A stretch of 64,000 nt of DNA from Thermothielavioides terrestris NRRL 8126 (GCF_000226115.1 NC_016457.1:1984001-2048000); one strand, 5' to 3'. Positions 46,505-56,114 are shown, numbered from the stretch's first letter. Notes: generated by a model not told the origin, from the sequence alone. Numbers and translations are program-made.

Positions 46505-47210
46505 GGTTTGATTCGCGCGCGTGCGACCCCGAGTGTGGATGTTTGCGCAAAGCCGTGCATCGTAGGAATGTTTTGGCAAGAAGCTGAAGTCGGCTTATTT
46601 ATCCAGAAGCGTGATGGCAGGCACCCAGCACACTCAGGTCGGCTGTTCCCACCAGACCCAGCTTCGTCTGAATCTTCCAAGAATACGGAGAAGCAGCGCC
46701 TGAGAGCCTGGCCAATTCGCTTTCCAGGCTGTGTGCAATGGCGCCTGGAAACGGGTCGCGTAGTGGGACTCAGCAAAGGGCTTGGCGCGCACGAACTGTG
46801 TGCTTAACGCGTGATCACGTGAATATGTGGATACCGTACGGTGACAGCGCAGCACTGTGGTGGCCTATCCTTCTTACTCTCCAGGGTTGGCTGGGTTGTC
46901 CTCCTCAAACACGAATTGCTACATGGTAGGCAGGAACAAACTGGGCTATTAGCTCTGCTCTTTGTTTCCTTTTCTTTGTCCATTATTTCGAGCTTTGCTG
47001 GAAGTAGCGGAGTGTGCGACATCACACAAGCTGAGAACGCGGACCGTATAGATTGTGACTTGGTCATACTGTCCAAGCTTATCATTGCCACGATCCAGGC
47101 AGCCTGGGAAAAGGGAGTCGAGAAACGAAAAGAGGAAGAAGGTGATAAACAATCGTCAAAAAAGCTCTGTGTGCAAGGACCCGCGGTGAGAAGGACACGA
47201 CAATGAGCGC
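46505..47210. promoter_or_regulatory. Divergent promoter between DNA ligase and DUF1115 genes
   Basis: 706 bp. A plus-strand frame at 46841-47206 is open and hydrophobic in its first half but ends just before the DUF1115 start and has no splice path into it; it is regarded as 5' flank. Confidence 0.4.
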
Positions 47211-47635
47211 ATGCCGATGAGCCTCTTCCACGCTTTGATCCGGACACACCACATCACCTCACGGAAAAAGGTGGCCCTCCTTCGCAAGGCAGCAGACAAG
47301 TATGAGTGCTACGCCCTGCTCCGGAGTGGTGGCTGCCCAGGCATCATGTACTGCAAAGGCAGCGAAGAGGGGGTCCGAGATTGGGTTGCAACTGTGCAGG
47401 TCGGTGCCACGGAATCATGCCTGTTTTGAAAGGGGACAGCAGGCTGACTCCGGCGCAGAGACTGCGGTATAAGGACTTCCAACTGGCATTGAAACCAGCG
47501 CCGATAGACCCAGAGACATCCCCATTAAGAGAGCGGACAGGGCTCTTTGAGGTTGAGTCTGTCAAGGAGTTTGCCGCTGCCATGGAGAAGAGGGGCATCT
47601 CGGAGTGGTGGAAGCGGGGAATGGGCTTTGCATGA
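47211..47635 (+). CDS. Small DUF1115/Prp3-C-like protein
   Basis: Two exons: 47211-47399 and 47459-47635 (366 nt, 121 aa). The splice GTCGGT...GGCGCAG joins RDWVATVQ to RLRYKDFQLALKP. The sequence follows the DUF1115 pattern: HALIRTHHITSRKKVALLRK (the H-H-I-x-S-x-x-K signature), then a short CYALLRSGGCPGIMYCKGSE, in which the usual glycine-rich FSKPGxPGVI loop is altered but recognisable, and a closing VATVQRLRYKDFQL. DUF1115 usually follows an RWD domain (RWDD2-like) or ends the splicing factor Prp3. No RWD exon is visible upstream, so this is a stand-alone domain, an incomplete model or a degraded gene. The donor GTCGGT is weak. Function unknown. Confidence 0.62.
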
Positions 47636-47743
47636 CCTACGGACCAAATACCACCTACCACGCTCAGTCGCTGTTTCCAGCCCTGCACCTGCTGGTTCTG
47701 TACTCCTCACTAGTTGCTTTGGGAGACAGTCGCACCCTTTCCC

Positions 47744-48454
47744 TCACCCTCTCCTGCCGACCAAACTCCTCAACCGCAACAACACGCCGGCAAACCACGG
47801 CGTTGCCCACACACTCGCCACAATCCTCACGGGCAACAACACCTTAGTCAGCGCGTACGCCAGCGCAACCTCGACAACAACACGATACTTTGGATCCGCC
47901 TCCCACCGCTCCAGCACCGCCTTCTCCCCGTCCCCCTCCTCCCTCCCCCGCTCCACTCTCCCGGTCACGCCCAACCCGTCCCCATGCCCACCCTCCTCCT
48001 CCTCCTCCCCCTCGGCCCCGCCAAAGCCAAACCAGCCCTTCCGCCGGAAATACCGCTCAAACCTGGCCAGGCCGTCCCGCACGTAAGCCCCGTAGTGCGC
48101 CAGCATGTACGCCACCGGCACGTGCTCGGTGTAGTGGAACAGCCCGAACAGGCCGAGCAGCGGCACCACCGCGGTGATCTCGTGCAGCACCAGGAAGGCG
48201 GCGACGTGGGTGAGCGGCGCGCCGCGCAGGCGCGCCGTGTACCGCTGCAGCGGCCGCGGCAGGCGGGCGATGATGCGCTCGACCCGCGTGGTTGCCGCCG
48301 CGGGGTTGGGGGTCGGGTTGTTTGGGTTGGGCTGGGTGCTGTAGCGTCTTCCGGTTTGGGGTGGTAGTTGGCGGGGCGGCGGTCGGGTAGCGAACGGAGT
48401 GCCGCCGCCGGCGCGCGGCCGGAAGAGGCGTGGGATGTGTTGGAGCGGGCGCAT
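47744..48454 (-). CDS. Predicted mitochondrial inner-membrane protein, function unknown
   Basis: Single exon, 236 aa. The N-terminus (MRPLQHIPRLFRPRAGGGTP, continuing Arg/Pro-rich) is acid-free for about 45 residues and ends near RRYSTQPN, a typical presequence and cleavage region. Helix 1 is AAFLVLHEITAVVPLLGLFG (residues about 85-105), with a conserved-looking LHExTAxxPL core. It is followed by FHYTEHVPVAYMLAHYG, a basic segment (RFERYFRRKGWFG), an acidic Gly/Glu loop, and a second membrane region VVVEVALAYALTKVLLPVRI with SVWATPWFAGVLL. I do not recognise the family by name. Two helices around a charged loop and a presequence suggest an inner-membrane protein with both termini on one side. 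A TTAGGG repeat lies about 120 bp upstream of the ATG. Confidence 0.82.
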   Translation of the reverse strand: MRPLQHIPRLFRPRAGGGTPFATRPPPRQLPPQTGRRYSTQPNPNNPTPNPAAATTRVERIIARLPRPLQRYTARLRGAPLTHVAAFLVLHEITAVVPLLGLFGLFHYTEHVPVAYMLAHYGAYVRDGLARFERYFRRKGWFGFGGAEGEEEEEGGHGDGLGVTGRVERGREEGDGEKAVLERWEADPKYRVVVEVALAYALTKVLLPVRIVASVWATPWFAGVLLRLRSLVGRRG

Positions 48455-49278
48455 AATTTCGGTTGTTCGTTGGTCCAGCTGCTGGAGCGAGGACGGTCGC
48501 GACGCAAATGAGGATGGAAGGGAATGCGCCCTCAGAGAGGTGGCTGAGGGCTTGGGCGATCAGGTTATTGCGATAGGGTTAGGGTTAAAACCCTCCGAGA
48601 GAGACGCAGGTCTCAGGAGCGTCTCTCGCTGGAGGGTGCCCAGTTTCCTGCGTAACTGCCCTGCACGACTGAAGGCCATCCCGCCAGATCCCCAGACGGC
48701 CGACGGAGACTTCGGCACTGTTCGGTTGCCTTGTTCCCGGCCTCGGGTCGGTCTTGGTCGGTGTATGTACACTACTCCGTCCGCCTGCATTTCCAGGTGT
48801 GCAGGGTGTCCACGTGGTGCCCGGGATGCCTACGCCGAAGGATGCGCAGGATGGTTATGCAGGATGCGTACTGCGTAGGATGCGGGATGTCCACAGGTGC
48901 CAACGCAGACGACAGTACATAGGGCTGAACAGAGGAAGTGAGTTTCCCGAGTCGAGAAGCACCCATGTCGCGCCGACATCTCACACGGTGCGGTACAGCT
49001 GGCTGTGGGATCCAAGTGCACCCTCAATTTCACCTTTCCGTACACAGTTCGGACTTGGATTATTGAAGTCTCGCTCCCAATACACAGGTATCTATCTAAG
49101 CCAAAGGATGGGCCCAAATGGGCTCGCGAGAGCTGGATTTCAGGCCAGAGTATGCCATACATTCCGATTCCCCGCAGCCAAACCTCTCGCAGCTGGTGCA
49201 CACGGGCTGCGGTCCCTCGGCTTTGACATGAGCAGGCTTAACGACCATGACGATATCATGCTGAACGCTGATCTCGCT
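48455..49278. other. Intergenic region
   Basis: 824 bp holding the promoter of the mitochondrial protein gene (left) and the 3' flank of the PTH11-like gene (right). A stretch at about 48835-48890 repeats AGGATG/GGATGC several times. No gene is supported. Confidence 0.5.
48574..48586. promoter_or_regulatory. TAGGGTTAGGGTT telomere-repeat-like promoter element
   Basis: Two TTAGGG units plus flank, about 120-130 bp upstream of the start of the mitochondrial protein gene. In fungi such elements bind Tbf1/Teb1-like Myb factors and are common in promoters of ribosomal-protein and translation genes. Binding here is inferred from the motif alone. Confidence 0.55.
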
Positions 49279-50637
49279 CTAGCCCTGCCTGGCGTGCTTA
49301 CCCCCGTGACGGCCCGAGGAAGCCTTGGAGCCCTTGGCCGTGCTGCCGGTGTCGAAGACGCGTTCGATGAGCGGCCGATAGGTGACGGTGCAGCAGGCGA
49401 CGATGGCGGTGCACATCTCCACGCCCGAGAGCACGGCACCATAGATGCTGTCCCCTGACCAGTTCCGGTCAGCACCGGATGTGCTAGCAGCGAACTCCTC
49501 CCTCCCGTCACATGCCAAGCCAGATCGGGGGATGGGTTGGGCCGTTGCCGCCGACTTACAGGTTGCATCATAGGTCGATTCGACCTCGCGAGCGTAGAAC
49601 AGACGGGCTATGCTAACGATGCAAGCTCTGTGGCAGTGGGTGGCAGATTAGCGGTCGGAGTAATCCAACGCGAACAAATAATACAGGCAGGCGGACAGTA
49701 CTTACATGCTACCGGCCGCAAACGCGAGCGACAGCAGGGTTTTGCGCCTCTTGGGCATTTGCAATCTCCACAGCATGGGCATAGGGTATCTGGAATCTGG
49801 TCAGACAGTCTTTCGAACAGTATCAAATGGCTTGCTCTGAACATCCCCGAAAGGTGTCGTACCCTAAGATGACGAAATCTATCACGATGTTGAAGACGCC
49901 GATCACGAGGGTCACTTTCCCATAGTCGATGCAGAAGCCCTGGATGCTAAAGTCCCAAGTGCTCTCTATGGGAAAGCATGTGAAAATGCTGGGGAAGAAG
50001 GCGGCCATCGCCCAGGCGAAGATGAACGCGCCGAGAACCATCAAGGCCCTCCGGAAGGTCTTGCTTGGGAAGATGCGATGATAAAGCAGGAGGATGGACG
50101 TCTTGATGGCGGCCATGCCAAAAACGTAGAATGATATGGAGACGTACCTAGGTATTCTTGTAGAAGACGGCTCCGTCAGTTACAGACCAGTTGTGAAACC
50201 GGTGCCGAGTCTTTGATTGCGCTTGTTTTTACGGACAGACGTGAACCAGAACTTACTATAACCAGGGCCCGCGCGTCCGTCACGACAATGACATGTCTCC
50301 CGAAGCCCCAGTGCGTATCGTATTCGAGGGCAATCATGTACGACATGTAGAAGAACTAGCCAGAAAGCGAGGCCGGGACCGGTCGGCAATCAGCTTTGAT
50401 GCTGCCTGGCAGTCAACGGAAAGGAACCGCTCGTCGACTCACATAGCCGAGGAAGAGGCAGTAGTCATCTTTTCCAAAACCAGACTCCGTCGCGCGACGA
50501 GCCAGGAACCTCAAGATCACGGCTGCCGTGGCGCCTGCCATGGTCACGGCGGACGAGATGTGGATAGAAGGAGTCAAGTCATCGTCGATGTGCTCCAACA
50601 TGTAGGCCACTTGGTCCAAATTCGGAAGGATAGGCAT
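49279..50637 (-). CDS. PTH11-like seven-helix integral membrane protein
   Basis: Six exons: 50443-50637, 50257-50355, 49863-50170, 49706-49789, 49560-49627 and 49279-49454 (930 nt, 309 aa). The reading restores hallmark rhodopsin-like (PTH11/SAT4-type) phrases: AVTMAGATAAVILRFLARRA; FFYMSYMIALEYDTHWGFGR H; SISFYVFGMAAIKTSILLLY then HRIFPSKTFRR; FVILG|YPMPMLWRLQMPKRR K; ACIVSIARLFYAREVESTYD; and a last helix WDSIYGAVLSGVEMCTAIVA CC, followed by a cytosolic GSKASSGRHGGK tail. There is no CFEM domain, so it is not a classical Pth11. Most junctions are strong (GTGAGT, GTAAGT). The acceptor of intron 2 (GACGGAG at 50171) is poor and chosen only because it keeps the frame. The ligand is unknown. 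Confidence 0.8.
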
Positions 50638-51406
50638 CCCGAAGACCGGGTAGAGTGCTCAATCTTCAGAACAGGATAGGTGGTAGGCGTGACTGAAAGA
50701 GGTGGAAGTGACGAGCACTCGACTCCAGGTCATCCTGCGCACAGCAGAGGTGAGAACTTAGAAGTGCGCAGAAGATTAACCGGACATCAAATATCCCCTG
50801 AGAGGGAGGTTTTGCCCTCAACGCGATCTATGTAGTTAAGTCCAGACCTGCGCCGCGGCTGAAGGGCGTTGCTGCCTCTCGCCCAGATACAACAGCCATT
50901 AGGTTGCCGTCATACGGCACAGCACCAAACCCACAACTTGCCTGAGTATGTCGTGTCCACTCCCGTCATCCGTACATTAGTGGAGTGTATGTAGGTGATG
51001 ACCAGGAATACACAGTACACAGTAGTGTTCACGCTATAGTGTTTACCTGCCACACCTTCGCCGTCACAGGGCATGCCGAAGGATTTTGCGCGACAACACC
51101 CAAGCGTCGGTGTTGGGGGCTGATCCAAGGCAGGTTTGGGGGCCAGTCCAAGGTTTTGGCGTGTTTTTGCTGTCGCTGACAGTGATTTACAAGAATAGGC
51201 AGCAGAATTCTTCGCCGTCCAATCAGAGCGTCTCCTGTGAGTCTGCGGTGTCTGAAATTGTTTGGTTTAATAGCGAACATGAGCGCCCAAAGTGAGCCCG
51301 CCTCCCAAACACGCTCACCCACCTCGCGCACCTCCTTCTCTCAAACGCCAGCCACAGCTGCTTCAGTCGGCGCCACGTCTGGTTTAGCCTGTGCTACGCC
51401 TTCGCC
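50638..51406. promoter_or_regulatory. Divergent promoter between two membrane-protein genes
   Basis: 769 bp between the PTH11-like and the 51407 genes; no RNA gene or motif assigned. A short frame at 51237-51419 overlaps the downstream start and is probably 5' UTR. Confidence 0.4.
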
Positions 51407-52567
51407 ATGCTCTCAATAAGATCCAGGGCCTTGCGCGCCCTTTTGGCGTCGCCTTTCCTGTTGCTCGCCTGGGTGTGCCTTACCGAAATGGACCTCGACA
51501 AGATGCGGCAGTATCCCCTGAGGGTGCTTGGGTCGGATAACAAGATCAGCTGGGACGGCGGCTCAATCACCATCTTCCCGCAATTTTACCCCCTCCGCAT
51601 CCTTGACGACATGTGGCGCGGAGTGACTGTTGTCTTCGCCATCCCGTCCTTGGGAATCGATAGCCTGGGCTGGTGGCAAAACCTCTCTTTCCTCACCGAC
51701 CTGGGGCCTGTCTATGCTGTCTGGATCCTGGAGTCGTGCCGCCCGGCCAGCCGCTGGACGCTGGCGTGCCTGTAAGCCATTCAATGCATCCGGGACAAAC
51801 TGAAGGAAGAGCGGGGGGAAAAAATAAAAATAAAAAAATGAAAGTAAAAATAAAGAGAAACAACGCTGAGACTAATTACTCTTGAACACATCAGTGCAAC
51901 CACCGCGACCTTCGCAGCGCAGTTCATTGGGATCGGGACCGTGGGGCCCATCTTTTACTTTCTGTGCTTTGTCTTGGGGCCCCGGGCGAGAGACCTTGCG
52001 CATCGTCCAAACCGGCAACTAGACCCCTCCAAGTTCGCTCTTCTGCTGCCTCTGATCTTGAGTCTCCATACCCTCGAGATCTTCGGCGCCTACTTCTCTC
52101 CGGATCCGATCACGCGGCACTACTGGGTGTGGGCATGGCAAATGTCCCCTCTCTGGATCGGGGTCGCCAACTTCCTCAGCGCCCGCGCGATCGGCAGCTG
52201 GTTCCGCAACAGCCGCCTCGCCTCGCCGGCCCTGCTCCTCCAAGTTCTCTGCATCATCTCGGCTGTCGTCTGGCTCTCGACTTTGCTGTTCTCTCCTTAC
52301 CCGCTTGCGGATATCTTCCTGCCGACCCGCGCGAGGCAGACTGACGATTTCATGCACATACGGAGGGCCTTTCAGTTCGACCAAGTTTCGTCCTTTACAG
52401 CATCCTTCTTGTGGCTGGCCTACCTCTTGCTGGATATGTACTCGGCCGGGTTGGTCGGGCTTAGCGGCTTCTGGCCCATTGCTGTCTTGCCGATTGTTCT
52501 GGTTTCCTTTGGTCCTGGAGTCGCCTTTGCACTTTGCTGGTCCTGGAGGGAAGCCATGTTCGCCTAG
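51407..52567 (+). CDS. Polytopic membrane protein, function unknown
   Basis: Two exons: 51407-51771 and 51895-52567 (1038 nt, 345 aa). The 123-nt intron is strikingly A-rich (runs of AAATAAA) in an otherwise GC-rich gene, with donor GTAAGC, branch ACTAAT and acceptor ACATCAG. The join restores ILESCRPASRWTLACL to ATTATFAAQFIGIGTVGPIF, an arrangement (ESxR...Q..G.G...P..YF) seen in a family of eight-helix fungal proteins, some of them encoded in secondary-metabolite clusters. Hydrophobic segments: residues 8-25, 70-90, 125-160, 170-190, 205-225, 235-255, 285-305 and 310-335. Acidic FFSPDPITRHYWVWAWQMSP-like loops separate them. No catalytic motif is evident and no biosynthetic genes lie next to it here. 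The role is unknown. Confidence 0.8.
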
Positions 52568-53995
52568 TGTCAGAAGTCCAGGTGCATGCTTGCTTGTGTA
52601 ACAGGAGGGGAAGATTACCATGGCGGTGCTACCACGAACGGACCGGCTTCATGAGGTGGTGCTTGCTGTAAAGTCCGAGCCCCGAGCATTGCATATAGCT
52701 ATCTACAATCCACCCGAATCTAGGTCAAGCCTCTGATTATAAGACCTTAACAGGATCTTGGCTGAGCTATCCATCGGGTTCTTCCAGCCCTTGGCCGCTG
52801 TCTCTGGTCTACGAGGCAGGAGAAAGCAGGGATCTGGAAGCATGGCATGGAAACTCGTTGTTCTTCATCAACACAAATGGAGTTGCATCGATCGATCCTC
52901 GCTATTTGCTTTGCTTTGTAGCTCTAAATAATCACCTTATTTGATGCGGCCGAAGTGCCTGGATCGTGTTGATGAATCTCGGGTGCTTGGAAGCAAACTC
53001 GGCACTTAACAAAGTCCCATCTAACACGAAGGTGGCTTTATTACTTAAATCATCAGACCTTCGTCAAGCGGAGGAATTCAACGTAAGATGAACTTTGATT
53101 TCACTAAACGGACATGAAGTCAGAACTGTACGAACACCCTGCAGGTCAATCACACGCATACCGCGGAGCATGTTCCCTGCTTAAGTCCATTGCATCCTCA
53201 CACGCTTGTATTCTTTTCTTCTTCACTTATTTCTTTTTTTTTTTTATATATAATTCAAAACTGTCATCAGGAACTGTGAGAGTTACATTACTGTAGCTTG
53301 AAATGCTTTTCCCGCAGAAGCATAGCATCACCGGCTCCTACTCATCGATAAGTTGAAGCTGAATTTCATAAAGACTACAAGAGGACTCGGACGTCAGGCA
53401 AATGTTATATGTAAACCAACGTCAGTTCTATTTTCCTGCAACCAGAAAAGAGCCGGGGCAAGAAGAAGTTGGAGACGTCTACGCACATCTCACCTCAGTA
53501 TGGCTCTCCTTTTTTTCTCTTCTCCTAGGAAATGTCTTGTCAGGCATATGACTTCTTCAACTTGGCCAACGTCAGTATGGAGCCCCAGGCCAATGGCTAA
53601 TCATTTCATATGTGCTCGAACGGCATGTGAAACACACATGTGGTCAGTATTCGCAACTCACGGTGCATATCGCATGCACACCGCACTCTGACAACATGAG
53701 GGACTGCCATGTGGCAAGCCAGCCTGGCGACGCTCCTGTCACATATATAAGCACCTCCCCTGTGAATCCTCGAGGTCTTCGCTCTTGTTGGAACATCACA
53801 CAGCATTTCCACCCACGACGTTCCACACCTCGTGGCTCTCACCATCGTGGCTCTCACCCTCGCGGCTCTCACCTCGCGGCTCCCACCATCATTGCTCTTG
53901 CCCTCGCGGCTCCCACCATCGTCGCTCTCACCGTCGTCGCTCTCACCGTCGTCGCTCTCACCGTCGTCGCTTGAAACTTCCACAAGACATCCACG
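52568..53995. other. Accessory, gene-poor stretch with minisatellite
   Basis: 1.4 kb of lower GC than its surroundings, with a T-run (about 53226-53239) leading into TATATATAATTC and a GC-rich minisatellite at its right end. No coding region is supported up to 53995. Confidence 0.5.
53825..53971. repeat. 15-bp minisatellite (GTCGCTCTCACCGTC)
   Basis: Three perfect tandem units at 53921-53965 are preceded by five or six degenerate units (GTGGCTCTCACCATC, CGCGGCTCTCACC, CGGCTCCCACCATC). Because the unit is a multiple of three, frames through it stay open on both strands: Ala-Leu-Thr-Val-Val on plus and Glu-Ser-Asp-Asp-Gly on minus. It probably lies in the 5' region of the small gene at 53996. 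Confidence 0.85.
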
Positions 53996-54373
53996 ATGCC
54001 TTCAACCTCCCCAACACAGGAATTCTCCCTGATCCCCGCCGACAGGATTCCCAGCCACCCAGACCGCCGCCTCATCTCGTCTGTCATCTCTCACCTCACC
54101 GCCTTGATCGAGCCGGCGTTGAGAGATCCCCCGGAGACTCGTGTCCCCGCCACTACCGAAGGCCTGTACAACGAGCTCTGGGACAGCATGCGGCAACTGG
54201 AGCCGCTGGGGAGTGGCGCCCGCTACATTGTTGACGGCATAAGAGCCGTCTTGGACTGCGAGGAAGACTTCTACCCGGTTTTGTCGGCGGTCTGGCTCTG
54301 CCTCATCATCAAGCACCTGATCGGGGAGCTCAACCAAATCCTCGAGATGAGCAAGAGCGAGACAGGGGATTAA
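53996..54373 (+). CDS. Small hypothetical protein
   Basis: Single exon, 125 aa, ATG in a good context (CCACGATGCC). The sequence looks helical and protein-like: RLISSVISHLTALIEPALRD, TEGLYNELWDSMRQLEPLGS, then ILDGI-type YIVDGIRAVLDCEEDFYPVL and a hydrophobic helix SAVWLCLIIKHLIGELNQIL. No family is recognised. It sits between a minisatellite and a Tc1/mariner relic, so it may be lineage-specific or a fragment. There is no intron and no signal peptide. Confidence 0.45.
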   Translation: MPSTSPTQEFSLIPADRIPSHPDRRLISSVISHLTALIEPALRDPPETRVPATTEGLYNELWDSMRQLEPLGSGARYIVDGIRAVLDCEEDFYPVLSAVWLCLIIKHLIGELNQILEMSKSETGD

Positions 54374-54620
54374 GTGTTCAGAAAGGTTGGAGACATCGCT
54401 ATGTCAGTGGAATGCTTTGTTTTCGTCGAGGTTGGGTCCCTGGACGGTTTCAAAAGATCGGGAGTAGGAATGTTTGAGAAGTTAGACGGCAGGTTCCTCG
54501 CACAGGTCACACTCGTGTTTGACACCCAAGAAGCTAGGTTCTTTGAATTCAAAATAATTCAAAATAACCACCCGCTCTCTAGCATAGGCAACAATGAAGC
54601 GCTGGTCACAGAGTATAACC

Positions 54621-55221
54621 TAGATTTACACTTCCATCTTGGCACCACACCACCTTGGCCACCACCACACTGCAACACTCAGTTGCTCACCCAGTACTGG
54701 GCCAAACTGGGCCATTTCTAGCTTAAAAGGAAACTCTTAAACAGGGCTTCAATAACTGGAATGCTAGCCGTTGGCCTTGTGCACGGCCTTCAGGTGCCTA
54801 GGCATTGAATCGATTAGCCGGTCGATCAAATCCTGGGACACCCTCTCCCACGTGGGCCCCGAAGCATCGGCCACCCGGGCCCGGTTGGCCTCGGTATCCT
54901 TAAGAAAGATGCAGGCTAGGGAAGTCCCTACGCAAGATCTACTTCATTTTCTTCCACACATGTTCGATCCGGTTGAGATTGGGCTATAAGGAGGGTGCTC
55001 TTGGACCCCCAGATTCTATGTCGTTCCAACCACTCCTTTGTCTTGGCCGTAGTATAGATTATAGCGTTATCCTAGAGGAAAAAGGTGCCTAGGCGGTAAA
55101 GTAGACCCAGGCCTTCCTCCGGAGCCTAGGAATAGCTATCCACTGTCGATCCTTAGAAGAGAAAAGAAAGTAGGGAGCGTGGCGTGTCCGCAACGCGGAA
55201 GTGAGCCGAAGTGTAAATCTA
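54621..55221. mobile_element. Degenerate, internally deleted Tc1/mariner element with TIRs
   Basis: Perfect 14-bp terminal inverted repeats (TAGATTTACACTTC at 54621-54634 and its reverse complement at 55208-55221) begin with the TA expected of a Tc1/mariner target-site duplication, bounding 601 bp. Inside, on the minus strand, lies the C-terminal half of a DDE transposase. The N-terminal half, including the DNA-binding domain and first catalytic Asp, is missing, so the copy cannot move by itself. The size and TIRs suggest a MITE-like deletion derivative. Confidence 0.85.
54725..55165 (-). pseudogene. Tc1/mariner transposase, C-terminal fragment
   Basis: Reading the minus strand from about 55165, recognisable pieces are DNAIIYTTAKTKEWLERHRI (second catalytic Asp region), then HPPYSP, then after a one-base shift NLNRIEHVWKKMK (third acidic residue region), and near the end WERVSQDLIDRLIDSMPRHL followed by KAVHKANG. 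In-frame TAG codons stand where CAG would be expected (before DNA, and earlier before APEEG), and others follow WKKMK. C-to-T changes of this kind are what repeat-induced point mutation leaves. Frameshifts and stops make it clearly non-functional. Confidence 0.85.
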
Positions 55222-55296
55222 CTTTTATGTACTTGATTTTTGCACCCCTAGTCCTAACACGTCCACGATGATGAAGAGCCCAGCCAATCTTTACTC

Positions 55297-56114
55297 TCAC
55301 TCATTTCGACCAACTTGCTCCAGACAGAGCTTGCGTACCTGATCGTGCCAAGCCGTGATCCGGTGTTTGACAGAGGTGACGGGCAGCACATTCAGGCTGT
55401 CGGCCGCTCGAATGACGGGCAGGTAGAAGCACTCGTTGTGGGCGATCCTCATCGGCTGTGCAAGGCCGTCGGGGTTGAATCTTGAGGTCAAGAGAATGCT
55501 CAAGCAGACGTAGGATTGCTCTGGCCCGGGGTATCAGCTATGTCGTTACTGGGGGCACTGGAGGATGGAGAACGGAATCTTCCAACACCCAACAACTCCC
55601 AAACCGACTGTGATGAATTTGATCAACGCACATGACACATACCGGTAGCAGTTTCCTTCAGGTTCGGCAGCGGGGCAACCACCATGACGGGCGTCATGGT
55701 CTCCGACTGAGGAATGATATCGGCGGGCTCATGGTCAGGGCGAGTACCCGCCAACGCTTGGAGGGCTGGAGCCGAGGTGCTCTTGTACAGCTTGTCCAGC
55801 TCGGGCAGAGCGAAGCCGACAAGAAGACACCGGGACGCCAGGACGCCGCTCATGTTCTCGCCGCGCTCCTCGGGAGTCAGGGAAAGTGAGGTCCTCCAAG
55901 GCGCCAGACCTTCTTCCTTCAGCTTCTCAGCCTCGTGTCGCCATGATTTCACTTTAGTCGGCACGCGGGTAACTAGCGTGATGGCGGTGCTCGTGTCGAT
56001 CCCGGCGGGTATTCGTATCGCCCAGCCGAACTTGTTGATGGCGAGGTCTTGTCGGATCTGAATTTCGCGCACTGCGGATGGCGCTGTGGCCTCTGCAGTT
56101 TCGCTCTCGCCCAT
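55297..56114 (-). CDS. Hypothetical protein
   Basis: Two exons: 55643-56114 and 55297-55520 (696 nt, 231 aa). Splice GTATGT...GGCCAG with branch GCTGATAC; the join reads PNLKETATEQSYVCLSILLT. The protein starts MGESETAEATAPSAVREIQI and has a mixed, soluble composition. Segments such as FGWAIRIPAGIDTSTAITLV, SRCLLVGFALPELDKLYK and MRIAHNECFYLPVIRAADSL look ordered. No transmembrane helix, signal peptide or catalytic motif is recognised. A clean splice junction and good codon structure in both exons support it as a real gene. It borders the Tc1/mariner relic on its 3' side. Confidence 0.68.

Noticed and set aside
46841..47206. 121-codon plus-strand frame upstream of the DUF1115 gene
   Set aside because: Considered as a first exon encoding an RWD domain, but the sequence does not resemble RWD and no splice joins it to the next frame.
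53606..53983. Acidic ESDDG-repeat protein on the minus strand
   Set aside because: The repeat is an artefact of a 15-bp minisatellite that is open on both strands; the rest of the frame has no protein-like character.
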